This document shows, one piece after another, positions 8,277-16,538 of a DNA stretch of 29,044 bases (position 1 is the first letter of the stretch; each line of letters begins with the position of its first letter). The DNA lies in IMG/VR virus record IMGVR_UViG_3300035698_007992, positions 1 through 29,044 of that record, one strand, 5' to 3'. The notes under the pieces were generated by a model. The model saw only the letters and a program-made list of their open reading frames with translations. It did no database searches and had not been told where the DNA came from. Source of the DNA: a virus. A program made the position numbers and the translations under genes.

Positions 8277-8666
8277 CTATTGCTTGCCTTCTACCCAGAA
8301 AGCTCCTTCAAATCTGACGGTGACTTCTCCTTCACCACCAGTAAGCTCCATATTATTAGTACAAGTCGCACCATCCATAGTATAGGTTTTACCAACTCCA
8401 CCAGCAGCTTTGTATGCAATCGTTCCGTTGCCATTTATTGCTGCAAGATCAGTCAAGCTGACATCATCTCTGTCTGTGATAGTTACTTCACAAAAGGCTG
8501 GAATAGGCTCTTCTGTGAATCCATGAAGACCGCCATCTCCAAGTACAGCCTTTCTTTCAAAAGCCGGCATTCCTGAAACACATAGTCCTCCAGCTTTTGC
8601 ACCAGCTTTATTAAGTAATTTATTACCATTTACAACAACTTCAATTCTTCCTGTTATCTTAGCCAT
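8277..8666 (-). CDS. Tail tube protein (Mu gpM-like)
   Basis: This 129-residue protein forms the inner tube of the contractile tail. The N terminus MAKITGRIEVVVNGNKL, with GRIEV.VNG.kL, is typical of Mu-type tube proteins. The middle has PAFCEVTITDRDDVSL and the end has the family-like EGEVTVRFEGAFWVEG. Length is close to the usual 115-125. AAAGGAGG precedes the start, and the sheath stop is 12 bases upstream. Sheath then tube is the standard order. Confidence 0.94.
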   Translation of the reverse strand: MAKITGRIEVVVNGNKLLNKAGAKAGGLCVSGMPAFERKAVLGDGGLHGFTEEPIPAFCEVTITDRDDVSLTDLAAINGNGTIAYKAAGGVGKTYTMDGATCTNNMELTGGEGEVTVRFEGAFWVEGKQ

Positions 8667-8678
8667 CTCTTTCCTCCT

Positions 8679-10178
8679 TTACAGAATAAACTGAATCAAT
8701 CCAGCAAGTATCCTAAACTGGTTGACAAGGTCAGGTGGTAGTAAAACATTAACTCTATTCTTATCACCTGAATCTCTTTCAATTATTAAATTTGTAATAA
8801 ACTCATCAAGATTTTCTATCAATCCTTTTTCTCTAAGCAAAGTAAAAAGAGCAACTGTCTCATCCTTAACTGTTCCAGGATTTGCTACATTAGTTCCGGG
8901 CTGAATAGGAAAATCATTATTCGCTAATTTGAATCTAGGAATTATAAATCTTGTGAGCATTCTTGCCTTATATTGATATCTTATTTCAGCTAAAGTAGCT
9001 AAAGTTTGAATGTCCAAATAACTAGCATCCGGAACTCCTGCTGCATTTGTCTGATATGTAGTTGCACATCTTTCAATAAGAACATTACCAACAGTGTCAG
9101 TTATCCAAGTTGCAATGCCATCATATAACAAAATGTTTCTTTCGCTCTTTATAAAACGATCTCCTTCTGTCGGAGCTAATATTCCTTTAAGTTTCAGATA
9201 ATGTAATGGTCTTGCAGGATCTTGATTAAGATTAAATCCAGCAATAGCTGATAAAGCAGCCGCCCATTCTTCAGCAGTTGTTGGTGATTCATACGCGGAC
9301 ATTATTGTATTGTGTGGGCTATTTCTGCTATTCCCAAGTGTTGATGAATCAGCAAGGCTTTTATTAGCTGCTGTAAATCCATGTCCTTGAAGATCAACAA
9401 GTGGTCCATATCTTTCCTCTAATAAATCCTCAATAGATTTAAGATTAGTTGCATCTGTATAAGGTTGACAAATATAATGAAATTGTTCTTCACCTATTAC
9501 AGCCCATGCATCTTCAAGATCTGGATCAGTTAATCCCCCAGCCATATCTGTAATTGTAGCACTATCTCCGAAGTTAACTGGCGAAGATTCTCCGGCATAA
9601 TAATTTTCTCTGATATCAATTGCATTACCAAGTGTTCCAGCATTGACAGCAATTAAATTAAGAGCACTAGCAATATTCGTTGATGCTATTACAGGAAGTG
9701 TTGAATCTGCATTTACATTGGCAACAACTGCACTGTTTGCATCAGTGGTAGACCATCCACTATTTAATGTAGTATAACACTTAATACCACCAAGTAATAA
9801 ATTAAAAACTTCTGTGCCACTCATACTAAAACCAGTTGCCGAAAGAGCAATTGAAAATTGAATCGTTGCACTTGCTTTTACTGCAGCACCTGCATCATCT
9901 AATGCAATTGCTTTTAATTCTGTATTTGGATTGTTCTTCTTAAAAATATTACACATTCTAGCCAATACAGATCCAGGACCAAAAAACCCATCAGCAAGTC
10001 CATCACTAGTAATACTTAAAACTGTTTCTGCTGGTGCTGTTCCACCAGAAATTTTCTGTCCTACTATTAAGGCTTTATGGGGATTGGCAAATAATCCTTG
10101 TAAAGCTCTGGAATTATCTATTTCTAAATAAGCTCCAGGTGTCCTTAAAGTATCAGGTACGTTATTAAAACTAATCAT
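8679..10178 (-). CDS. Contractile tail sheath protein (Mu gpL-like)
   Basis: This 499-residue protein polymerises around the tube and contracts to drive injection. The start at 10178 is chosen because AAAGGAGG lies six bases upstream; it overlaps the DUF2635 gene end by eight bases. The N terminus has ISFNNVPDTLRTPGAYLEIDN, shortened here to the key residues: an FNxVP start and a PG.Y.E motif, both hallmarks of Mu-type sheaths. The middle has a long insertion-like region rich in Ala and Thr. The C-terminal domain has a ERCATTYQTNAAG strand and LATLAEIRYQYKARM, where the conserved R-Y sequence links sheath subunits. Its presence shows this is a myovirus. Confidence 0.95.
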   Translation of the reverse strand: MISFNNVPDTLRTPGAYLEIDNSRALQGLFANPHKALIVGQKISGGTAPAETVLSITSDGLADGFFGPGSVLARMCNIFKKNNPNTELKAIALDDAGAAVKASATIQFSIALSATGFSMSGTEVFNLLLGGIKCYTTLNSGWSTTDANSAVVANVNADSTLPVIASTNIASALNLIAVNAGTLGNAIDIRENYYAGESSPVNFGDSATITDMAGGLTDPDLEDAWAVIGEEQFHYICQPYTDATNLKSIEDLLEERYGPLVDLQGHGFTAANKSLADSSTLGNSRNSPHNTIMSAYESPTTAEEWAAALSAIAGFNLNQDPARPLHYLKLKGILAPTEGDRFIKSERNILLYDGIATWITDTVGNVLIERCATTYQTNAAGVPDASYLDIQTLATLAEIRYQYKARMLTRFIIPRFKLANNDFPIQPGTNVANPGTVKDETVALFTLLREKGLIENLDEFITNLIIERDSGDKNRVNVLLPPDLVNQFRILAGLIQFIL

Positions 10179-10416
10179 GCTTTCCTCCTTTCTCCTTTTC
10201 AACTATAACTTCTTGTAATTTAGGTTTTGCAACCTTTACTATAGGAGCTTTATCTGTAATTTTGATTGTTCCTTCTTTTAATCTACGTCTCCAATACCTG
10301 CCTTTTGGTCCAACCCAAGGAACATACCCACCTTTATCAGGCAATATTATTCGTGGCTCTCCAGGAAATCTGTGCATGACTCCCTTTTTTGGTATTGCAT
10401 ATTTTTGTTTAGACAT
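10171..10416 (-). CDS. DUF2635 protein (Mu gp38-like)
   Basis: This 81-residue basic protein lies just before the sheath gene, the usual position of DUF2635/Mu gp38. The family pattern is a core with GGYVPWVGPKGRYWRRRLKEG, here given by its key residues: a V/P-rich loop followed by YWRRRL.dG. It has an added charged C terminus of about 25 residues (VAKPKLQEVIVEKEKGG). AGGAGG precedes the start. The molecular role of this family is not known to me; conservation next to sheath suggests tail assembly or an early sheath/neck role. Confidence 0.9.
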   Translation of the reverse strand: MSKQKYAIPKKGVMHRFPGEPRIILPDKGGYVPWVGPKGRYWRRRLKEGTIKITDKAPIVKVAKPKLQEVIVEKEKGGKHD

Positions 10417-10426
10417 ATTATCCTCC

Positions 10427-11104
10427 TCAACTTAACAATTTTTTAAATGCCCTAGCAAATCCAGAATCATAACCACCAAGATTAGGGTCATCATTTATGT
10501 CTGTACTTTGTGCATCACTTATATCTATATAATCACCAGCAGGTAATTTCCCTGTATATGGTGGAGTAATTCCAGGTGTTACCATAAATTCGGCATATAC
10601 TTCATTAAAAGCAGGAATTTGACTTGGTTGCACTCTCTCTCCCACTGGTTTTTCTTCAACATAACCAAATCCCGATTCATCACTTACTATCCTTGAATAT
10701 GTAGTGAAATCGTATCTGTACCAGATCCAAGCCGGATTAAATTCAAGCAATCTTCCTCTGTCATATGCTATTGTGTTTTCATACCCAACATCAAAGTTAA
10801 TAAGTACCTTAAATAATTCATTTCGTATTCCATGTAATCTATCATATGCAGCAAGACCTGTTTTGTCATTTAAGTTGGCATCATTTTTTAATACAGCAAT
10901 GACAGTAAATCTTTCTTTTATTTTTTGGTTTGCAGAAGTGTCATTGCTATCTTCTCCTGCTTCTTCATCATATGGTATTACAAAAGCAACTTCATTTGTT
11001 AATGTGTTATTCTTTACAGCGGATAATTCTATAATACCACCAATTTTATCACCAAAAGAAGTACCACTTAATCTCAATGCAAGTATTATTGTTGAAAGTT
11101 TCAT
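10427..11104 (-). CDS. Putative tail terminator / completion protein (Mu gp37-like)
   Basis: This 225-residue protein begins at an ATGA overlap with the gp10-like gene and is followed by DUF2635. In Mu the gene at this point is gp37, a tail terminator-like protein, and the pattern here agrees: an N-terminal helix (MKLSTIILALRL), GGIIELSAV, a strand with NEVAFVIPYDEEAG, then KERFTVIAVLKN and a helix with YDRLHGIRNELFKVL. The middle strand EFNPAWIWYRYDFTTY also suits the family. The last 70 residues (Pro and Asp-rich, DYIDISDAQSTDI) seem extra. Identification is by position and secondary-structure pattern. Confidence 0.75.
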   Translation of the reverse strand: MKLSTIILALRLSGTSFGDKIGGIIELSAVKNNTLTNEVAFVIPYDEEAGEDSNDTSANQKIKERFTVIAVLKNDANLNDKTGLAAYDRLHGIRNELFKVLINFDVGYENTIAYDRGRLLEFNPAWIWYRYDFTTYSRIVSDESGFGYVEEKPVGERVQPSQIPAFNEVYAEFMVTPGITPPYTGKLPAGDYIDISDAQSTDINDDPNLGGYDSGFARAFKKLLS

Positions 11105-11565
11105 TTAAGTGCCTCTCCCATCGCTGCTGATGCTGAATCAACTAATCTATCTACAATTCTATCTTCTTCCTCTTCATATGCAGGCTGTAACCACTTTCTA
11201 TTAAGACCTCTATTTTCAGGATCTTCTAAATATAAACCATGCATTTGAGTTGCTCCAATTTCTACTTGTAATGTTTTAGGATCATCAAATAAAATAGAAT
11301 TAACTAAATCACCACTATCAATTGCAGGTGGATTTCCTCTCATAGAAGGGTGGTGGCTTTTGTTCCCTCTTTTATAAAAATGACTGGCCCTAGGAGTATT
11401 TCGCATAGATAATTTTATCTTAGTAACTAAATCATTACCTATAATTTGCATCTCTGTATGAACATTGGAGCGTACTTCTTCAGTTGCACTCTCAAGCCTT
11501 CTTGCTAGTTTTTCAAGAGTCTTATTAAACTCACCAGCCTTTACTTTTATATTAAAATCACCCAT
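11101..11565 (-). CDS. HK97 gp10-like head-tail / tail completion protein
   Basis: This 154-residue protein has the usual pattern of the HK97 gp10 family: an N-terminal amphipathic helix (EFNKTLEKLARRLESATEEV), a middle with SMRNTPRA, and the PAIDSGDLVNSI motif (P-v.tG.L..Si in the family). It then has EIGATQMHGLYLE and WLQPAYEEEE, the usual Y...lE and RP...pal parts. It is separated from the adaptor gene by one base and overlaps the next gene by four (ATGA). It acts in the neck or in tail completion. Confidence 0.9.
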   Translation of the reverse strand: MGDFNIKVKAGEFNKTLEKLARRLESATEEVRSNVHTEMQIIGNDLVTKIKLSMRNTPRASHFYKRGNKSHHPSMRGNPPAIDSGDLVNSILFDDPKTLQVEIGATQMHGLYLEDPENRGLNRKWLQPAYEEEEDRIVDRLVDSASAAMGEALK

Positions 11566-11566
11566 G

Positions 11567-12007
11567 TTATTCTCCGGACCCTCTTTCTTCCATTTCGCTC
11601 GCTAATATATTAACCCATTCTCTGTGAACTTCATCTTGTTGTGCTCCGTTTATTGCCATTCTTCGTCCTCTGTCTTGAGAACTTTCCTCCACAAATATAA
11701 AATAATTAGACTTAATTGCATTTATATCAGAGATAGAATCGAATCCTTTTGAAAAAGCTATTGTAAAAGATCGACCTAAACAACTGACTGCACTCTTTCT
11801 CACACGAATCATATGTGAGTTTCCTTCCTCAGAAGTATTAATTCCTCGTATGGCTTGGATAAATATACTCTTTTTATCAGACTTAACTTCTGCCCATATG
11901 CGTAATAAAGTGGTATACTCTCTTTCAAGACTACCACTCCCAACCGGAGCATTAACTCCTTTTTGTATTTGTATACGCTGTTTTAATTTAGGTAACATCC
12001 AACTCAT
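11567..12007 (-). CDS. Head-tail joining / stopper protein (SPP1 gp16 type)
   Basis: This 146-residue protein is beta-rich, with the start of the head-tail adaptor family: L.qRI.Iqkgvn (LKQRIQIQKG) and then REYTTLLRIWAEVK, which matches the w...WaeV pattern. SHMIRVRKS and later FIFVEESSQDRGRRMAI fit the remaining strands. Such proteins close the portal and link to the tail terminator. It begins at a TAATG junction with the Cys-rich gene. Its neighbours are gp6-like and gp10-like genes, which supports the role. Confidence 0.85.
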   Translation of the reverse strand: MSWMLPKLKQRIQIQKGVNAPVGSGSLEREYTTLLRIWAEVKSDKKSIFIQAIRGINTSEEGNSHMIRVRKSAVSCLGRSFTIAFSKGFDSISDINAIKSNYFIFVEESSQDRGRRMAINGAQQDEVHREWVNILASEMEERGSGE

Positions 12008-12300
12008 TATACAGGACCTATCTTTAATTCTTTCAATTTATTTATTGCTCCCTTTCCTTGAATAACCTCACCAGTTAATAATTGAACATATGCATCTAAA
12101 TCACTACCATGCCCACAACAAGCATTCATAACACCTCCAATAGTGCCTAAACAATTATCATGTCCTTCTTTAGTTCCACCTTTGCCACAATTACCACAAG
12201 CTCTAGCAGGATTTTTAGTAACAGTTTCTTTTGTGTCTGAATAAACCCAAACACTATTTTTATAAATAATAGTATGTCCTCTCCATTTAGAGCTTATCAT
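12007..12300 (-). CDS. Small cysteine-rich, probably metal-binding phage protein
   Basis: This 97-residue protein carries CGNCG, then GHDNCLGTIGGVMNACCGHG, and ends with AYVQLLTGEVIQG. Two CxxC/CC pairs with nearby His strongly suggest zinc binding. The pattern (H-D-x-C-L-G-x-x-x-G-V-x-x-A-C-C-G-H-G) is one I recall from small hypothetical proteins of many tailed phages. Lying inside the connector gene group with 1-base overlaps on both sides, it could be a virion-assembly factor, but a regulatory role cannot be ruled out. Confidence 0.8.
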   Translation of the reverse strand: MISSKWRGHTIIYKNSVWVYSDTKETVTKNPARACGNCGKGGTKEGHDNCLGTIGGVMNACCGHGSDLDAYVQLLTGEVIQGKGAINKLKELKIGPV

Positions 12301-12899
12301 TACATAAACCTCATCACTTTAAAAAAGTTAAGTGTGGCAAATGCCTCTGGAGGAGGTTCTTCTGTGATAACTCTGTTCTCATAAATATTCATAGCCCATA
12401 GCATTATTCCTGTTCGTATTGGTCCAGGTATGTCATCTCTATCTGTACCATATCCAGCTACATAATCTATTATAATGCCACCTTTATCTCTGTCATAATT
12501 ATATGGCACAGAAGTACCAAATTTAATTACAACCTTTCCAGGAACAGCATCAGTAAGCAAATAATAATTATCAGAATCATATTCGTATTCGGTTCCATCT
12601 TCATCAACAGTCGCAATCTGTGTAACACTAATCAATGGAGGTAGGGGCAACTCAATTGTTTCATATGCCCAATAATCCATCCTAGCTCTAACTGTTCTTG
12701 TGATTAAAGATCTTCTAAGGTATTGCTCAACACAGATTCTTGCAGACTGTATGAAACCAACCAGCAAAGAGTCTTCATCAACACCATCTATTTTGCCAAA
12801 AAATTTAAGCTCTCCGACAGTAACAGGTTCTACAACTGGCTCAGAATAAATTGAATATTCCATATTACCATTTTTTGAATACTTTTCTCCAGAGATCAT
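12300..12899 (-). CDS. HK97 gp6-like head-tail connector (adaptor)
   Basis: This is a 199-residue protein with ATG at 12899. A GTG at 12908 would add three residues, but the AAGGTGG sequence is better spaced for the ATG. It has the family pattern: TVGELKFFGKIDGVDEDSLL, reduced to its keys V...E...f.kid..ded.ll, an amphipathic helix ICVEQYLRRSLITRT, and the strand IELPLPPLISV, where the family has an LP.pPl.sv motif. Further on come DYVAGYGTDRDDIPGPI and a C-terminal helix. It binds under the portal as a 12-mer in relatives. Its stop forms a 1-base overlap with the Cys-rich gene. Confidence 0.9.
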   Translation of the reverse strand: MISGEKYSKNGNMEYSIYSEPVVEPVTVGELKFFGKIDGVDEDSLLVGFIQSARICVEQYLRRSLITRTVRARMDYWAYETIELPLPPLISVTQIATVDEDGTEYEYDSDNYYLLTDAVPGKVVIKFGTSVPYNYDRDKGGIIIDYVAGYGTDRDDIPGPIRTGIMLWAMNIYENRVITEEPPPEAFATLNFFKVMRFM

Positions 12900-12920
12900 T
12901 GCACCCACCTTTATTCTATT

Positions 12921-13196
12921 TTAAGCATTGTCAGCAATAAAATTTTTATTTCCATTTTCACCTGCGGCTTTATTCACAGGTGCTGCTGATTTTGCCTTGA
13001 TTTTTTTCATGTCTTTTTCCGTAATAGGTGCAGTCTCAATTGTGACTTTTTTGAAAGTGCTTTCCGCAATACCTAAATCATCAACAAAGACTTTACTAAG
13101 ACTTTCTGGCATGTCATAGATTTCATCTTTTTTATAAAGATTAACTGTTAATCCATTAGGTGATCCAGGCATTGTCTTATTCATTTTTATTTTCAT
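12921..13196 (-). CDS. Small unknown protein of the head region
   Basis: This is a 91-residue protein. The start at 13196 is chosen because AAAGGAG precedes it; the longer frame to 13268 would overlap the upstream gene and has no ribosome site. The N terminus (MKIKMNKTMPGSPNGLTVNL) is followed by YDMPESLSKVFVDDLGIAE. The pattern of 'm..t..gsp.G..v..ykkGe.Y.mPe.La..Fv..g.A' is common in small head-region proteins encoded beside connectors. The C terminus is Lys and Ala-rich and probably disordered. Likely a neck or capsid accessory protein; function unknown. Confidence 0.75.
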   Translation of the reverse strand: MKIKMNKTMPGSPNGLTVNLYKKDEIYDMPESLSKVFVDDLGIAESTFKKVTIETAPITEKDMKKIKAKSAAPVNKAAGENGNKNFIADNA

Positions 13197-13216
13197 ACTA
13201 CTACTCCTTTTATTTT

Positions 13217-13732
13217 TTATGCATCTGCTTGTAATGTGACTTGTCCAGAAACACCCACCACAGACCACTCATCAGTATCAGTTGCAAGCAACTTAACAAT
13301 AGCATGACTTGCAGCTGATTGGTGCATCATTATGGTAGAAACGCCACCACTTAAAAGACCAATTACTGTAACGCCACTTAATGTAGAAACTAATACACTA
13401 CCTATACTTCCACCGCCTCTTGTCATAAGAGTCATTTCTTGACCAATATTACAAGATGGCAACCAAGCTGATGCATTAGATGCTGCATCAGTAATTGAAA
13501 AAACAACCAAGCCTTGAAGAGAAGGTATTGTTGTTACTGATAATGCACCCACAGAATTTATAATAATTGTGTTCTGTGCTCTTGCATATAATGCTCCTTT
13601 TAGCTCAGCACCAGAGATTCTGAATGATTCGTCTCCAGTATAAAAAGCAAAATAACCATCATCCTGAACATAAATTTCTTCGGCTTCTTGACTTCTTCCT
13701 ACTTTGGCACTTCTATATGTCTGGTCTCCCAT
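13217..13732 (-). CDS. Putative virion surface / head decoration protein
   Basis: This 171-residue protein has AGGAGG upstream of its ATG. A charged N-terminal stretch (MGDQTYRSAKVGRSQEAEE) gives way to a strand (YFAFYTGDESFRISG) and then a beta-rich, Gly, Ser, Thr and Val-rich domain with SNASAWLPSCNIGQEMTLM, ending SVVGVSGQVTLQ. The composition is that of a head fibre or decoration protein. Lying between capsid and connector genes supports a virion role. I recognise no specific family. Confidence 0.65.
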   Translation of the reverse strand: MGDQTYRSAKVGRSQEAEEIYVQDDGYFAFYTGDESFRISGAELKGALYARAQNTIIINSVGALSVTTIPSLQGLVVFSITDAASNASAWLPSCNIGQEMTLMTRGGGSIGSVLVSTLSGVTVIGLLSGGVSTIMMHQSAASHAIVKLLATDTDEWSVVGVSGQVTLQADA

Positions 13733-13748
13733 GTTTTCCTCCTTTACA

Positions 13749-13773
13749 TATGGGGAGATTCCTGCTCCCCATA
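13749..13773. other. Strong intergenic hairpin (9-bp stem, 7-base loop)
   Basis: TATGGGGAG (13749-13757) pairs perfectly with CTCCCCATA (13765-13773), with a 7-base loop. It lies in the 79-base gap between the virion proteins at 13812 and 13732, the largest gap in this part of the operon. Read on the minus strand it is followed by TGTAAAGGAGG, not a T run, so it does not look like a complete intrinsic terminator for the operon. On the plus strand it is followed by AT-rich sequence with five Ts. It may stabilise or process the messenger downstream of the capsid gene. Confidence 0.7.
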
Positions 13774-13811
13774 ATATATTTTTACTTCATCATTATACTC
13801 GTTATGCTTTA

Positions 13812-14312
13812 TTACGAGTTAGCTGGATCATTTACAGGCCAATTATTTGGCAATCCACAAACAATCATAGCTGAGATACTAAAAGCAGAAGCTGCAGCAA
13901 CTTGTGAAAATCTTGCTCTCAACCAACGTTTCGGACCTCGATACCCAACATAATACATAGCAGATGCATCTGTATAAGATGCAAGGCTTTGAAATATACC
14001 AGAGTTGAGAGTAGAATACACACCATTTGCTCCTGTAACAGAATGAATCATTTGAGAAGCATAAACCTCTGACCAAGTAACAGCACCAGTTGTTGCATTA
14101 GAATTTCCATGTTCTAACATTAACTGTCCTCGCTGAGTTGCACCCATTGCTCCACCACTTGCACATCCACCCACATTAACAACTAATGTAGCAGTCTGAA
14201 AATCACGTACATCAACAGCATCCCCTTCTATTGAAGCAGCAGCAGTTAATTGTGGTCGAAGTGTTTGAAAAAAACCAAAATTACTATATCCATCTAATTT
14301 AATTGCACTCAT
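13812..14312 (-). CDS. Putative virion structural protein next to major capsid
   Basis: This 166-residue protein begins 12 bases after the capsid gene with GGAGGTGAGAA upstream. It has alternating short strands and is rich in Ala, Gly and Ser: FQTATLVVNVGGCASGG, then QRGQLMLEHGNS, GAVTWSEVYASQM and YYVGYRGPKRWLRARF. The pattern (a beta-sandwich with 'LEhsdd...W..v') looks like small virion proteins encoded just after the capsid in many phages. Immediate proximity to the capsid gene suggests a major decoration or stabilising protein, but I cannot name the family. Confidence 0.7.
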   Translation of the reverse strand: MSAIKLDGYSNFGFFQTLRPQLTAAASIEGDAVDVRDFQTATLVVNVGGCASGGAMGATQRGQLMLEHGNSNATTGAVTWSEVYASQMIHSVTGANGVYSTLNSGIFQSLASYTDASAMYYVGYRGPKRWLRARFSQVAAASAFSISAMIVCGLPNNWPVNDPANS

Positions 14313-14323
14313 TTCTCACCTCC

Positions 14324-15733
14324 TTACGCTGAGATCTTGCCAAGCTTAATAGCTTGATAATTTATAACATCACCACCAACTCTTTTCCTTGTATAAAATT
14401 CAATAAAAGGTTTCTGAGTAAACGGATCTCTTTGAGTTGATATTCCTAATCTATCAACGATCATATATGCTTCCTTCCAATCTGCAAGAGCAACTGATAA
14501 TGCATTTGCTGCAACTGCGGGCATTGTTGGTGACATTCTTATAGGAAGCCCCAAAATTGTTGCCATTGCATCTGTAGTAATTCCAGGTTTCCAAATATAA
14601 TCACCATCACCTGTCTTTAACTTAGTTGTTTCACGAACAGTTGATCTATTCATTAACCAAGTACCACGATTTAAATACTGCTCAACCATAGAATACTTCA
14701 TATCAATAAAACCATCTGGTGTTAACTTAGTTGCATGAAGCATTGGAATTTGTTCAATAACACCATAATTTCCATCTTCACCATTTGGCCAAGTTAAGAA
14801 CCCACGTGGTTTACCAACACCATCACCAGAAATAAATGAAGCTGCCTCCATACGTCCCATCTTAGCACCGACATGTTTTCCAAGCCAACTCTCAATATTG
14901 ATTGCAGAATCTTCTAAAAGAGTCTGAGTCAAACGAGTTCTTGCAGCTAAAGAAAAAACATTGATTCTTTTCTTCTTTAACTGAGGGGTTCCACTTTCGC
15001 CGATTATAACTGTTTCACCACCTTCCCATTTAGCATCTGCTTCATCAAAATCAACAAGCCATTCAATGCTTCCGGTTGATATTGTTTCTATTGAAGCCAA
15101 TGATCGCATAGGATCTACTTCAAACATTCTTTCAATAATCCTATTACCCATAGCAGTAGGAACTACAAAACCACCATCGGGATCACTACCAACTAACATA
15201 GATTTAAGCATTTCTGGGACAGTTTTTAATGTTTTCTCATCACCAAGTCTTGCCCATGCTTCAAAATTCTTTGCATACAACTGATATTCTTCCATAGAAA
15301 TGACAGTGTCTTCTTTTTGATTCATTGAAAATTTAGCGCCATGATCTGGCACTTGAGTAGCTCGTAATGAATTATAAAAATCCTTTACATCCTTTTCAAT
15401 TTTCTCTGCATCTTTACCTGAAGCCATAGCTGGTCGTTTACCTGCTATTTCAATCTCATCAAGTCTTTTAGTAATACTTGTGTTGAGTTCTGCAATATCA
15501 CCATCAATTGCATTCTGTCTTGTTGTGATATCTTCAGAAAGCTTTTCAACCTTTTCTGTAACAAGAGTGTCAACATCATTTTTATCTAATACTTTTTTCA
15601 TTTCTTCATGGCTTTTTCTAAGCTCATTGTAATTTTTCTTGCTGTTGTCACCAAAACTTTGGATACTATCAAATACCGCTTTAGTTACATCAGGCTCATT
15701 ACTATTTTTGATTATTTCTTCTATTCCTGGCAT
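14324..15733 (-). CDS. Major capsid protein, HK97 fold, with N-terminal delta domain
   Basis: This 469-residue protein has a helical, coiled N-terminal part (about 1-130, with NYNELRKSHEEMKKVLD and ITKRLDEIEIAG), matching the HK97 scaffolding delta domain. The fold begins near residue 180: VGSDPDGGFVVPTAMGNRII, with the family hallmark GG.lvP......i. Later come TGSIEWLVDFDEADAKW, the ARTRLTQTLLEDSAIN helix and FISGDGVGKPRGFL, the classic G-g.g.P.Gil pattern. The nearby protease probably removes the delta domain before expansion. AGGAGG lies before the start. Confidence 0.97.
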   Translation of the reverse strand: MPGIEEIIKNSNEPDVTKAVFDSIQSFGDNSKKNYNELRKSHEEMKKVLDKNDVDTLVTEKVEKLSEDITTRQNAIDGDIAELNTSITKRLDEIEIAGKRPAMASGKDAEKIEKDVKDFYNSLRATQVPDHGAKFSMNQKEDTVISMEEYQLYAKNFEAWARLGDEKTLKTVPEMLKSMLVGSDPDGGFVVPTAMGNRIIERMFEVDPMRSLASIETISTGSIEWLVDFDEADAKWEGGETVIIGESGTPQLKKKRINVFSLAARTRLTQTLLEDSAINIESWLGKHVGAKMGRMEAASFISGDGVGKPRGFLTWPNGEDGNYGVIEQIPMLHATKLTPDGFIDMKYSMVEQYLNRGTWLMNRSTVRETTKLKTGDGDYIWKPGITTDAMATILGLPIRMSPTMPAVAANALSVALADWKEAYMIVDRLGISTQRDPFTQKPFIEFYTRKRVGGDVINYQAIKLGKISA

Positions 15734-15775
15734 ATCCTTTTCCTCCTAATTTTAAATAAATCTATTTGTGTCAGT

Positions 15776-15792
15776 GTGTTCCTCCAGAACAC
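15776..15792. other. Small hairpin between protease and capsid genes
   Basis: GTGTTC (15776-15781) pairs with GAACAC (15787-15792) around a 5-base loop. On the minus strand, the sense strand here, it forms just after the protease stop and before the capsid ribosome site, in a gap of about 60 bases. No T run follows, so it is not a terminator. It could affect relative capsid expression, but six base pairs may be chance. Confidence 0.4.
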
Positions 15793-15793
15793 T

Positions 15794-16522
15794 CTACGCT
15801 TTAAGATTTATGTTGTCTCCTTTTCTGATCTCATCTAGCAAAGTAAGAATAGATCCTGCTGTATATGCTTTTTTAGCTTGCTCAACTACTTCCAAAATAC
15901 CAGCGTTACCTTGTTCTTTTTCTGCTACTAAAGCATCTTTACAGAGACTTGTTATATATTTCGCTTGATCAATACTCAACCCTGCCTCCCGCAGAGCGGA
16001 ATCGAGTTCACGAGGTGTACTTGCGTCTTTAAATGACTTCACTCCAGTTATTTGTGCACCTGTATTAGCTGGGAAAGTAACTAGAGATATTTCCCACAAG
16101 TTTACTCTTTTAATAGTTGTGATTCCTGTTTTAGGATCGAACTCACTCCCACCTTTTGGTGTGTCATACCCTATACTCAACCCTCTAATTGCAGGTGGCT
16201 CCATCTTCATTAAAACATGTGCATCATGCCCTAATCGTGTTTCTAAGGCAAGTTGGCCTTCAACTTTAAGCCCTCTGCTATTCTCAATAAGAGAAGTCCA
16301 TACTCCTGGTATTTCATTAGAACTGTGCTGCCACAGCATAGCGATACCAAAACCATTTCTCCCTCCCTTACTAATCGTTTCTAAGAATGCTCCTTTTTCT
16401 ACAACATCACCATAACTATCAGGTTTGCCACCAAAAGTAGATCCATATCCTTTAAAAGATCCGTCATCACTCACATCTTCTTTCTTTATTTCAAATGGCA
16501 CTTCTAAATATTTCTTTTTCAT
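15794..16522 (-). CDS. HK97-type prohead protease
   Basis: This 242-residue protein cleaves the capsid delta domain during maturation. ATG at 16522 is chosen because GGAGG precedes it; the longer reading to 16660 would overlap the upstream gene. Key residues visible: H66 in LWQHSSNEIPG and S116 in RGLSIGYD, the usual His and Ser of the family, and E145 in NLWEISLV, the conserved strand. The fold begins with GSFKGYGSTFGGKPDSYGD, a normal start. The last 75 residues are helical and may be removed by self-cleavage. It lies directly upstream of the capsid, as in HK97. Confidence 0.96.
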   Translation of the reverse strand: MKKKYLEVPFEIKKEDVSDDGSFKGYGSTFGGKPDSYGDVVEKGAFLETISKGGRNGFGIAMLWQHSSNEIPGVWTSLIENSRGLKVEGQLALETRLGHDAHVLMKMEPPAIRGLSIGYDTPKGGSEFDPKTGITTIKRVNLWEISLVTFPANTGAQITGVKSFKDASTPRELDSALREAGLSIDQAKYITSLCKDALVAEKEQGNAGILEVVEQAKKAYTAGSILTLLDEIRKGDNINLKA

Positions 16523-16538
16523 GTCACATCCTCCATCA

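Noticed and set aside
13749-13773. Rho-independent terminator of the structural operon
   Set aside because: On the minus strand the stem is followed by TGTAAAGGAGG, with no T run, and the operon clearly continues.
13624-13953. Plus-strand open frame of 109 codons
   Set aside because: It lies antisense over two well-supported minus-strand genes and has no ribosome site; a shadow frame. The same holds for the plus-strand frames at 5472-5783, 7406-7792 and 19302-19601.
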